NCBI RefSeq assembly: GCF_002847285.1
Contig: NZ_CP025407.1
Span: 6,203,001 to 6,267,000, forward strand
Direction of reading: 5' to 3'
Length of the DNA: 64,000 nucleotides
DNA from: Streptomyces sp. CMB-StM0423
GTDB taxonomy: Bacteria > Actinomycetota > Actinomycetes > Streptomycetales > Streptomycetaceae
Below are positions 41,740 through 48,997 of the stretch, piece after piece (the first letter of the stretch is position 1; each line of letters begins with the position of its first letter). Below the pieces are notes generated by a model, which was not told where the DNA came from, did not search any database, and was given only the letters and a program-made list of their open reading frames with translations. Position numbers and translations under genes: made by a program.

Positions 41740-41980
41740 CCGCCCCGGAGCGGCGGGGGGCCGGGGGCTGCGCCCCCAGACCCTCCGAGGGCTGCGCCCC
41801 CAGGCCCTGGGATGCCCCGGCGTCAGGCGCGGCGGCGTTCGCGCAGGTGCCGCGTCCAGGGCGCTCCGTCGCCCCGTGGCTGGAGCGGCGCCGGTGTTCG
41901 GCCGCCCCGGCCGGGGCTCGGAGCTTCGCCCCCGGTCCCCGGGGGCGTTCGGGCGGCTTCCGCCGCTGCGCCCCGGTGCC
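41740..41980. repeat. Cluster of GC-rich hairpins (GGGCTGCGCCCC family)
   Basis: GGGGGC-TGC-GCCCCC occurs at 41763-41777 and GGGC-TGC-GCCC at about 41788-41799, each followed by CAG. Further inverted GC blocks run to about 41970. Such short hairpin arrays are common between streptomycete genes and may act as terminators. The array lies between the hypothetical gene and the RidA/TetR scar. Confidence 0.6.
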
Positions 41981-42005
41981 CGGCTCCCTGCTTGCAGCGA
42001 TACGG

Positions 42006-42080
42006 CTATGCGATGACCGCGGTGGCTTCGACTTCGACCAGGAGGTCCGGTTCCCCCAGCGCCGCAACGCCGCGGACGAA
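42006..42080 (-). pseudogene. RidA-family C-terminal remnant
   Basis: Read on the minus strand, the last 24 codons before a TAG at 42006-42008 give FVRGVAALGEPDLLVEVEA followed by TAVIA. This matches the final beta-strand of RidA/YjgF/Rid proteins, where a valine-rich VEVEA end is typical. The upstream 100 or so codons of a RidA gene are absent: the frame continues into sequence that encodes, on the other strand, the end of a TetR regulator. Confidence 0.6.
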
Positions 42081-42338
42081 ACCCTGAACTGCCTCGTCCG
42101 CGCCATCGACCGGGCCAAAGCGAACAACCGCTTCCGCGGCGAGGTCGACCCGCTGGAACTGGCAACACAGAGCTGGACCATCGGCCACGGACTCGCCTCA
42201 CTTGTCGCCACCGGCCCCCTGCCGCACCAGGCACTTGCTCACGGTGTGCCCGTGCTGACCGCACTGTTCACCAGCGCGGGAGACGAACCCGACCGATGTC
42301 GCCGCTCGGTCGAGCACGGCTGGGCTGGAGCCGGGTAG
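42081..42338 (+). pseudogene. TetR-family C-terminal remnant
   Basis: Codons from about 42081 give TLNCLVRAIDRAKANNRFRG, then a DPLELATQSWTIGHGLASLV segment and LPHQALAHGVPVLTALF. The W-x-x-x-HGLASL signature and spacing are those of the C-terminal ligand domain of TetR regulators (WHG type). The helix-turn-helix half is absent, and the frame upstream is the antisense of the RidA remnant. It cannot make a DNA-binding regulator. Confidence 0.7.
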
Positions 42339-42438
42339 CCCCAGCCCGGTCCGGCCCTCGTGACCGGAGAGACAGGCCCTGGAAGAGCCCCTCCGTCCCC
42401 CGCCCCCGCAACCGCCCTCCCGGCGCCCCCCGCAGGGG

Positions 42439-43596
42439 TTACGCGCGGAAGGGTCCCCTGACCTCGTACGTCACGCCGTCCGTGCCTGCCACGAAGCCGC
42501 TTTCGCCCCGCTGGGACGAGAAGTACAGCCGCGACCCGTCCGGGGAGAACGCCGGGCCCGTGATCTCCGACTCCGGGTGGCCGTCGATGCGGACCACCGG
42601 GGCCACCGTGCCCGTGGGGGTGATGATGTTGATCTCCATGTTGCCGCCGTCCTCCGCGACGTACAGGTCGCCGCCCGCGCGGCCCGTGATGTTGTCGACC
42701 GTGCCCAGCGGCTCGTCCGCGTCGTAGACCACCGCGAGGGCGTTCGCGCCCGCGTCGTAGGCCCAGACGCGGTTGTCGCCCTTCGTGGTGAAGTAGCAGA
42801 CGCCCGCCTGCGGCGAGTAGTAGCAGCCCTCGCCGCCGTCGAAGTGCAGCGACTCGTCGACCTGCGCCCGGGTCTGCTCCCAGGGCCACGGCGCGTCCGG
42901 GTCCGGGACCTCGCGCCACTCCACCGCCCCGCCGCCCGCGTCGCACAGGACGTCGAGGCGGCCCGACGACAGCGTGCCCCACGCTCCCCAGGACGCCGGC
43001 GTGAAGCGGTAGAAGCAGCCGTCGTCCTCGTCCTCCGTGAGGTAGACGACCCGGCGGTCCGTGTCGCACGCCGCCGCCTCGTGCTTGAAGCGCCCCATCG
43101 CGCCGTACGAGGACGCCGAGCGGTTGCCGTACGGGTCCGTCTCGTACACCTTGCCGCGGTACGTCTCCTCGCACGACAGCCACGTGTTCCACGGCGTCGC
43201 CCCGCCCGCGCAGTTGAGGTTCGTGCCGTCCAGGATGCGGCGCGCCGCCGTCACCGTGCCGTCCGGGCCGAAGCGGAGTGCGGAGACGCCGCCGATCAGC
43301 GGGAGTTCGGAGTTGGAGACGTAGATCCAGCCGTCCCCGTCGGCGAAGCACGCGCCGCCGTCCGGCGCGCCGTGCCACGTGATGCCGCCGACCGAGCGGG
43401 TGGAGCGGGCGACGACGCGGCCCGTGAAGCCCTGCGGCAGCGCCAGTCCGTTGGCGTCGGGCGCCAGCAGCGGGCCGTACGGGCTGTCCGCCGCCGCGGC
43501 CGCCGCCGGGGTCGCGGCGGCGTGCCAGAGTCCGCCGGTGACGGCGACGGCGCCGGTGCCTGCGGTCACTGCGCGGAGAAACGAGCGGCGCTCCAT
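42439..43596 (-). CDS. Tat-exported PhoX-like (DUF839) protein
   Basis: A 385-residue secreted protein with a Tat signal (MERRSFLRAVTAGTGAVAVT) and an Ala-rich cleavage region near residue 37. The mature part is a beta-propeller of the PhoX/DUF839 type: FADGDGWIYVSNSE, LNCAGGATPWNTWLSCEETY, MGRFKHEAAACD, CYFTTKGDNRVWAYD and LYVAEDGGNMEINIIT. PhoX proteins are calcium/iron phosphatases; the CEE and KHE motifs needed for metal binding are visible. This form is shorter than classical PhoX, so phosphatase activity is probable, not certain. It diverges from nadE. Confidence 0.87.
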   Translation of the reverse strand: MERRSFLRAVTAGTGAVAVTGGLWHAAATPAAAAAADSPYGPLLAPDANGLALPQGFTGRVVARSTRSVGGITWHGAPDGGACFADGDGWIYVSNSELPLIGGVSALRFGPDGTVTAARRILDGTNLNCAGGATPWNTWLSCEETYRGKVYETDPYGNRSASSYGAMGRFKHEAAACDTDRRVVYLTEDEDDGCFYRFTPASWGAWGTLSSGRLDVLCDAGGGAVEWREVPDPDAPWPWEQTRAQVDESLHFDGGEGCYYSPQAGVCYFTTKGDNRVWAYDAGANALAVVYDADEPLGTVDNITGRAGGDLYVAEDGGNMEINIITPTGTVAPVVRIDGHPESEITGPAFSPDGSRLYFSSQRGESGFVAGTDGVTYEVRGPFRA

Positions 43597-43764
43597 GGGG
43601 GGTCCTCCCGGTCCGGGGTGGGTGGCGCGTACGGGCGAAGGGGTGCCCGCGTCACGATGCCCACCCGGCCGGGAGCGGTGAACTGGTCCGGATCACAAAT
43701 CTGGGCGAACATTCTGTGACGCAGGCCGCCCGGTTCCCGGCGCGGCATTGCGTCAGACAGACGA

Positions 43765-43770
43765 TAAAAT
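43765..43770 (+). promoter_or_regulatory. Candidate -10 box for a leaderless nadE message
   Basis: TAAAAT ends 6 bases before the GTG of nadE and there is no Shine-Dalgarno sequence, so transcription probably starts at the initiation codon. The -35 region is not clear. Confidence 0.5.
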
Positions 43771-43776
43771 GGGTCC

Positions 43777-45528
43777 GTGCCTCAACTTCGCCTCGCGCTG
43801 AATCAGATCGACGCCACCGTCGGCGACCTCGCCGGCAACTCCGACGCCGTCGTCCGCTGGACCCGGCACGCGGCCGACCGCGGCGCGCACTTCGTGGCCT
43901 TCCCCGAGATGGTGCTCACCGGCTATCCCGTCGAGGACCTGGCCCTGCGCTCCTCCTTCGTCGAGGCGTCCTGCGCCGCGCTGCGCGCGCTCGCCGGGCG
44001 GCTGGCCGCCGAGGGCCTGGGCGAGACGCCCGTGCTCGTCGGCTACCTCGACCGCAGCGACGAGCGCCACCGCTACGGGCAGCCCGCGGGCTCGCCCAAG
44101 GACGCGGCGGCCGTGCTGCACCGCGGCGAGGTCGTCCTCACCTTCGCCAAGCACCACCTGCCCAACTACGGCGTCTTCGACGAGTTCCGCTACTTCGTCC
44201 CCGGCGACACCATGCCCGTCGTGCGCGTCGCCGGCGTAGACGTCGCGCTGGCCATCTGCGAGGACCTGTGGCAGGACGGCGGCCGGGTGCCCTCCGCGCG
44301 GATCGCCGGCGCCGGCCTCCTCGTCACCGTCAACGCCTCGCCGTACGAGCTGAACAAGGACGACACCCGCCTGGACCTGGTCCGCAAGCGGGCCCAGGAG
44401 GCGGGCTGCACGACGGCGTACGTCGCGATGACCGGCGGCCAGGACGAGCTGGTCTACGACGGCGACTCGATCGTCGTCGACGCGCGCGGCGAGGTCGTCG
44501 CGCGTGCCGCGCAGTTCACCGAGGAGTGCCTGCTCGTCGACCTCGACCTGCCCGCCGCCGCGGCGCAGCCGCCCGCCGGGATCGCCGACGACGGGCTGCG
44601 CATCGAGCACGTGACGCTGTCGGCGGAGCCCGTCGCGCCGTACCCCCGCCGGTACGCGGGGGTCGTCGCCGACCGCCTCACCGACGAGGAGGAGATGTAC
44701 ACGGCGCTGGTCACGGGGCTGCGCGCGTACGTCGAGAAGAACGGCTTCGGCTCCGTCCTCGTCGGCCTCTCCGGCGGCATCGACTCGTCCCTCGTCGCCG
44801 CCGTCGCCTGCGACGCGCTCGGCGCGGACCAGGTGTACGGGATCTCCATGCCGTCGCACTACTCCTCCCAGCACTCCCGCGACGACGCCGCGGAACTCGC
44901 CCGCCGCACCGGGCTGCACCTGCGCAGCGTCCCCATCGGCCCGATGTTCGACGCCTACATGGAGTCCCTGGGGCTGAGCGGGCTCGCCGAGGAGAACCTG
45001 CAGTCCCGGCTGCGCGGCACGCTGCTGATGGCCGTCTCCAACCAGGAGGGCCCGCTCGTCCTGGCCCCCGGCAACAAGAGCGAGCTGGCCGTGGGCTACT
45101 CGACGCTCTACGGCGACTCGGTCGGCGCGTACGGCCCGATCAAGGACGTCTACAAGTCGGTCGTCTTCCGCCTCGCGAAGTGGCGCAACGCGGCGGCCGC
45201 CGAGCGCAACGAGATCCCGCCGATCCCGGAGAACTCCATCTCCAAGCCGCCCAGCGCCGAACTCCGCCCCGACCAGCTCGACACCGACTCGCTCCCGGAC
45301 TACGACGTACTCGACGGGATCCTGGAGCTGTACGTCGACCGCGACCACGGCAGCGCGCAGATCGTCGCCCGCGGGTACGACCCGGAGCTGGTGGAGCGGG
45401 TGTTGCGGATGGTCGACACGGCGGAGTACAAGCGCCGGCAGTACCCGCCGGGCACGAAGATCTCCCCGAAGGGTTTCGGCAAGGACCGCCGGCTGCCGAT
45501 CACCAACCGCTGGCGGGAGCGGGCGTAG
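43777..45528 (+). CDS. nadE: Glutamine-dependent NAD+ synthase
   Basis: A 583-residue two-domain enzyme that amidates nicotinate adenine dinucleotide. The N-terminal nitrilase-type glutaminase (1-260) shows the catalytic Glu in FPEMVLTGYP, Lys in FAKHHLPNYGVFDE and Cys in ALAICEDLWQDGG. The C-terminal synthetase (about 300-583) shows the ATP loop VGLSGGIDSSLVAAV, ISMPSHYSS, LAPGNKSELAVGYSTLYGD and FRLAKWRN. The GTG at 43777 begins MPQLRLALNQID, the normal NadE start. A TAAAAT box 6 bp upstream suggests a leaderless transcript. Confidence 0.98.
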   Translation: MPQLRLALNQIDATVGDLAGNSDAVVRWTRHAADRGAHFVAFPEMVLTGYPVEDLALRSSFVEASCAALRALAGRLAAEGLGETPVLVGYLDRSDERHRYGQPAGSPKDAAAVLHRGEVVLTFAKHHLPNYGVFDEFRYFVPGDTMPVVRVAGVDVALAICEDLWQDGGRVPSARIAGAGLLVTVNASPYELNKDDTRLDLVRKRAQEAGCTTAYVAMTGGQDELVYDGDSIVVDARGEVVARAAQFTEECLLVDLDLPAAAAQPPAGIADDGLRIEHVTLSAEPVAPYPRRYAGVVADRLTDEEEMYTALVTGLRAYVEKNGFGSVLVGLSGGIDSSLVAAVACDALGADQVYGISMPSHYSSQHSRDDAAELARRTGLHLRSVPIGPMFDAYMESLGLSGLAEENLQSRLRGTLLMAVSNQEGPLVLAPGNKSELAVGYSTLYGDSVGAYGPIKDVYKSVVFRLAKWRNAAAAERNEIPPIPENSISKPPSAELRPDQLDTDSLPDYDVLDGILELYVDRDHGSAQIVARGYDPELVERVLRMVDTAEYKRRQYPPGTKISPKGFGKDRRLPITNRWRERA

Positions 45529-45602
45529 CCGGTCCTCCGGGCGACCGCGTGACGCCAGTCCGCCCCGTCCACGTCAGCGGTCGGCACTGCCGTGCGGGCG
45601 GG

Positions 45603-45621
45603 CCCCGGCTACCGGCCGGGG
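45603..45621 (+). terminator. Hairpin after nadE
   Basis: A 7-bp perfect GC stem (45603-45609 with 45615-45621) with a 5-base loop lies 75 bp after the nadE stop. It is the best candidate for its terminator. Confidence 0.4.
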
Positions 45622-46116
45622 ATGTCTTGACGGCAGCTGACCTGTGCCTCGTGACCTGTTGCCCTACGGTCCCGTCGTGCGGCCGGATGCAGGCACGGAG
45701 GTCGCAGAGCGGAGCGTAGCGCCAGGGCGGGTGGTCGACGCGGGCGGTGCACAAGGCGGTTTCGGCATGGCGGCGGGTGCCGCGGCGGCGATGACGGTTC
45801 TGACGCTCGGTGCTCTTCGGGACTCATCAGAACCAGGCGGCGTCGGCACGACCACCGCGTGCCGCTCCATCAACGAAGCCGTCGACCCGCCGGGCAGCCT
45901 CGCCCCGACGCTCGCCGAGGCAGCCCGGACGGCGTCGATGAAGGCGTAGTCCTGGCGACTCCTGCGAAAGCTCCGCTGCTCGACCACCCGGATCACGGGA
46001 TTCGTCCGGCTTTCCTCAGCCTGCATCTGGCCAGCTCAGACCGAGGAGCGAAAGGACTCACCGTCGGAGGTCGGTTATCTGGCCGGCCAGGGTGCGAAAA
46101 CCTCCACTCGCTGGAG
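45622..46116. other. Intergenic region without a supported gene
   Basis: About 500 bp between nadE and the promoter of the MerR-like gene. Overlapping open frames exist on both strands (for example 45644-45949 plus and 45664-46026 minus) but none has a ribosome binding site, a recognised domain or consistent codon use. An inverted repeat GGTTCTGA/TCAGAACC spans about 45797-45835. GC content falls toward the right. It may be a decayed gene; I cannot name it. Confidence 0.4.
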
Positions 46117-46145
46117 TAGACATTGGGTGTCGGTGTGTGTATGGT
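46117..46145 (+). promoter_or_regulatory. Sigma-70 type promoter for the MerR-like gene
   Basis: TAGACA and TATGGT are separated by exactly 17 bases. The match to the housekeeping consensus is good (5 of 6 and 4 of 6). Transcription would start near 46152, leaving about 480 bases before the MerR-like ATG. Confidence 0.6.
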
Positions 46146-46149
46146 TTCT

Positions 46150-46630
46150 CTTGTAGCCAGAGATCAAAGAGGCCGGGCAGAGATGAACTGCCGGCCGGCA
46201 GGACGGTGCGGTGGTGGAGTTCCGAAGCCAGGTTTGTGGCAGGAAGGCGACGGGACTGACGGCCGGACCGGGTGGCCCGCAATGATCAAGGGTCGCCGTG
46301 AGTAGTACCGCAGTACAGAAGTGAAGTTGGCATCACCAGCAGTAAGTAAGTGATTGATTCCAGAGGGAAAGAAACGGAGGAGCCAGACACCATCAGGATC
46401 GCCCGGGCACATGTCTGGGCCCGGGTACCGCAGGACATCGATAGTGAGGTGGTCTCCGGTCAAGCAACCGCGATCCCCGCGCCCCCGGCAGCGTTCTGCC
46501 CGGGTCCGCGGAAAGAGAACGCCGGCGCCGTGTCAGGGCCGGCAGATGGTGTAGCAGTTCCTTCGGGGCCCTGGTGCCAGATGGCACCAGGGCCCCTCGA
46601 CGCATTCCATGTATGTCACCAAGAGGTGCG
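46150..46630 (+). promoter_or_regulatory. Long 5' leader with hairpins
   Basis: GC content is clearly lower than in surrounding DNA and codon bias is absent, which suggests a functional untranslated RNA. Inverted repeats include GGCCGGGCAG (46171-46180) with CTGCCGGCC (46188-46196), and a perfect 14-bp stem at 46565-46596, 35 bases before the ATG. An open frame 46350-46634 ends in an ATGA overlap with the MerR-like gene, but its codons are not streptomycete-like. I do not recognise a known riboswitch. Confidence 0.45.
46565..46596 (+). terminator. Perfect 14-bp hairpin before the MerR-like gene
   Basis: GGGGCCCTGGTGCC pairs with its complement across the loop AGAT. It may end the leader transcript (attenuator) or an upstream transcript. 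It is followed by no T run. Confidence 0.7.
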
Positions 46631-46942
46631 ATGACAGCAGATGATTCGTTCGGCCGACTCGACGACGACGACTACCCCGCCTACACCATGGGGCGGGCCG
46701 CCGAGATGCTCGGCACCACCCCAGGCTTCCTCCGAGCCCTCGGCGAGCACCGCCTGATCACCCCTCTGCGGTCCAAAGGCGGCCACCGCCGCTACTCCCG
46801 CTACCAACTGCGCATCGCCGCCCGTGCCCGCGAACTCGTCGACGAGGGCACCCCCATCGAGGCTGCCTGCCGCATCGTGATCCTGGAAGACCAACTCGAA
46901 GAAGCCCAGCGCATCAATGCCGAACACCATCGCACCGACTGA
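46631..46942 (+). CDS. MerR-family-like DNA-binding protein (103 aa)
   Basis: The ATG at 46631 follows AAGAGGTG. After an acidic start (DDSFGRLDDDDYPAY) the MerR-type winged helix is clear: TMGRAAEMLGTTPGFLRALG, then LRSKGGHRRYSRYQLRIAAR. A short C-terminal helix (ILEDQLEEAQRINAE) looks like the dimerising coiled coil of MerR proteins, but there is no ligand-binding domain. This compact form is common in Streptomyces. The target is unknown. Its long structured leader suggests post-transcriptional control. Confidence 0.9.
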   Translation: MTADDSFGRLDDDDYPAYTMGRAAEMLGTTPGFLRALGEHRLITPLRSKGGHRRYSRYQLRIAARARELVDEGTPIEAACRIVILEDQLEEAQRINAEHHRTD

Positions 46943-47058
46943 ACGGCCCCCCGCAGTCCGAGCAGCTGGAACCTGGCCTGCTCAGGAGCCTGCGGGTCAC
47001 GTCCACGGGCTCGGCGGGCTTCCCGATCCGGCGGCGCGACGGGTGCGCCGGCGCGGCG

Positions 47059-48096
47059 TCACAGGTCCACCGAGGCCCGTACCGGGCGGTGGTCGCTGCC
47101 CGTCTCGCCGAGCACGTCGGAGCTGACCGGCTGCACGCCGCGCAGCAGGATCTGGTCGATCCGCGCCATCGGGAAGTCCGCCGGCCAACTGAAGCCGAAG
47201 CCGCTGCCCGCCGCGCCCTGCGCGGAGCGCAACTGCGAGGTGACGTTCGCCAGCGCGCGGTCGTTCATCGTGCCGTTGAGGTCGCCGAGGAGCAGCACGC
47301 GGTCGATCGGCTCGTTCTTGATGGCCTCGCCGAGCGCGTTGGCGCTCGCGTCGCGCTGGTTGGCGGTGAACCCGGCGTCGAGCTTCACCCGCACGGACGG
47401 CAGGTGGGCGGTGTAGAGCGCGAGCCGCCCGCCGTCGGTGGTGACGGTGGTGCGCAGGGCGCGGGTCCAGCCCATGTGGATGTCCACGGGCCGGGTGTCC
47501 GACAGCGGGTACTTGCTCCACACCCCGACCGTGCCCGCCACCTCGTGGTACGGGTACGCCTCCGCGAGGCCGTCCTCGTACGCGGGCCTGTTGTCCTGCG
47601 TGACCTCCTGGAGGGCGAGCACGTCGGCCCCGGACTCGACCAGTTTGCGCGCGGTGCCCGCGGCGTCGGCGTTCTCCTCGGCGACGTTGTGGCTGACGAC
47701 GGTGAGGTCGCCGCCGCCCCCGGACTTGTCGGTGAGCAGCCCGCCGAAGAGGTTGAACCAGACGAACACCGGCAGCACCAGCGCGCAGATCGCGGTCAGC
47801 GACCGCCGCCACAGCGCGCACACCAGCAGCACGGGGATGGCAAGGCCGAACCACGGCAGGAAAGTCTCGACCAGACTGCCCAGGCTGCCGACCCGGTTGG
47901 GGATAGCCGCGTGGCCCATCATCACGATGCCGACGAGCAGCGCGAGCGCGGCGACCGCCAGGCCGCGGCGCCAGGTGCCGGGGCCCAGGCCCTCGCGGAG
48001 CCGGCGGCGCCAGTACACCGAGCGTGACTCCGCGGGGGCGGCCGCGTGCGTGTTCCCCGTGCCGCGCCCGGTCTCCGCCATGTCCACGTGCGTCAT
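47059..48096 (-). CDS. Membrane-anchored endonuclease/exonuclease/phosphatase family protein
   Basis: A 345-residue protein. Residues about 45-120 hold three membrane helices; the EEP catalytic domain follows, outside or inside the membrane. It shows LTVVSHNVAEENADA, the metal-binding Glu in VLALQEVTQDN, YTAHLPSVRVKLDAG, LLLGDLNGTMND and the final GSDHRPVRASV with the catalytic Asp-His. It may be a nuclease, phosphodiesterase or lipid phosphatase; the substrate cannot be read. The ATG at 48096 follows GAGGAA. Confidence 0.9.
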   Translation of the reverse strand: MTHVDMAETGRGTGNTHAAAPAESRSVYWRRRLREGLGPGTWRRGLAVAALALLVGIVMMGHAAIPNRVGSLGSLVETFLPWFGLAIPVLLVCALWRRSLTAICALVLPVFVWFNLFGGLLTDKSGGGGDLTVVSHNVAEENADAAGTARKLVESGADVLALQEVTQDNRPAYEDGLAEAYPYHEVAGTVGVWSKYPLSDTRPVDIHMGWTRALRTTVTTDGGRLALYTAHLPSVRVKLDAGFTANQRDASANALGEAIKNEPIDRVLLLGDLNGTMNDRALANVTSQLRSAQGAAGSGFGFSWPADFPMARIDQILLRGVQPVSSDVLGETGSDHRPVRASVDL

Positions 48097-48221
48097 GCGC
48101 TGTTCCTCACGTCACTGCACTCACCGGTCTGCCCCCGTTACCCCTTACCCGACGAACGGGACGGCGCCGCGAGTTGCGGACGGGGCGTGCCGGAAGGTCA
48201 CCGTAGCGAAACCGGGACATT

Positions 48222-48968
48222 TCATCGGTCAGATGAACGCACCCCGTCGAGCACGGCGTCGACGATCCGCGCGGCGGGCCCCGCGGGCGGCGGCTGCCCC
48301 GGGTAGAGCACGGCGCGGGCCAGCACGGGTCCGGTGAACAGGTCGGTCAGCAACTCCGGGTCGAGGTCGGCGCGGAGTTCGCCGCTCGCGACGCCGCGGC
48401 GCAGCACGTCGCGTACCGCGGCCCTGCGGGGCGCGAGGACCGTCTCGCGGTAGCGGCGGGCGAGCGCGGGGTGGGCGCCGGCCTCGGTGAGGGCGAGGTG
48501 CAGCAGGGCGGCGGAGCGCCGGTCGAGGGCGTGGGTGCGGAGGAAGTCCACGAGCGCGACGAGGTCGTCGCGTACGGACCCGCCGCGCGGGCTCGGCGGC
48601 GGACCCGCCACCGTGGCGAGCACGTCGGCCAGCAGTTCGTCCTTGCCGGGCCAGCGGCGGTAGATCGTGGCCTTGCCGACGCCCGCGGTACGGGCGATGC
48701 GCTCGACGGACAGTTCGGCGGCCGAGACGCCCCCGTCGACCAGGCGGAGCACGGCGTCGGCGATGGCGCGTTCGACGGCCTGGCGGCGCGGCCGGCCGCG
48801 CCGCGGCCGCGGCGGTCCCGGCGGCCTGCCGGCCTCGCCGGGGGCGGCCGGGGCGGGCGGCTCGACGGAGGCGGACGCCTCGTCCCGTACGCCGGTACGC
48901 GTGCGGTCCCCGTACGGCGCGTCCTGCCGCCGCCCGTCGCCTTCCCCGTGCCGCTCCCTGAGAGCCAC
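48222..48968 (-). CDS. TetR-family transcriptional regulator
   Basis: A 248-residue regulator with a long disordered N-terminus (about 60 residues). The helix-turn-helix follows: AIADAVLRLVDGG, then LSVERIARTAGVGKATIYRR and WPGKDELLADVLA. The C-terminal domain resembles TetR_C_16-type ligand domains. It lies 29 bp after the MFS exporter gene on the same strand, so the two are probably one transcript and the regulator likely controls the exporter. The GTG at 48968 has a weak ribosome binding site. Confidence 0.9.
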   Translation of the reverse strand: MALRERHGEGDGRRQDAPYGDRTRTGVRDEASASVEPPAPAAPGEAGRPPGPPRPRRGRPRRQAVERAIADAVLRLVDGGVSAAELSVERIARTAGVGKATIYRRWPGKDELLADVLATVAGPPPSPRGGSVRDDLVALVDFLRTHALDRRSAALLHLALTEAGAHPALARRYRETVLAPRRAAVRDVLRRGVASGELRADLDPELLTDLFTGPVLARAVLYPGQPPPAGPAARIVDAVLDGVRSSDR

Positions 48969-48997
48969 CGTGCCGTCCGCCTGCCCTTCGTCCGCCG

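Noticed and set aside
43597..43776. A PHO box before the PhoX-like gene
   Set aside because: Two GTTC-like elements occur on the minus strand but 27 bp apart, not a multiple of 11, so the direct-repeat rule is not met.
45664..46026. A minus-strand frame of 120 codons
   Set aside because: It has no ribosome binding site or recognised domain and overlaps another equally weak frame.
46350..46634. A 94-codon frame overlapping the MerR-like start by ATGA
   Set aside because: Third codon positions are not GC-biased, there is no known domain, and it contains a perfect hairpin. More likely it is a leader RNA.
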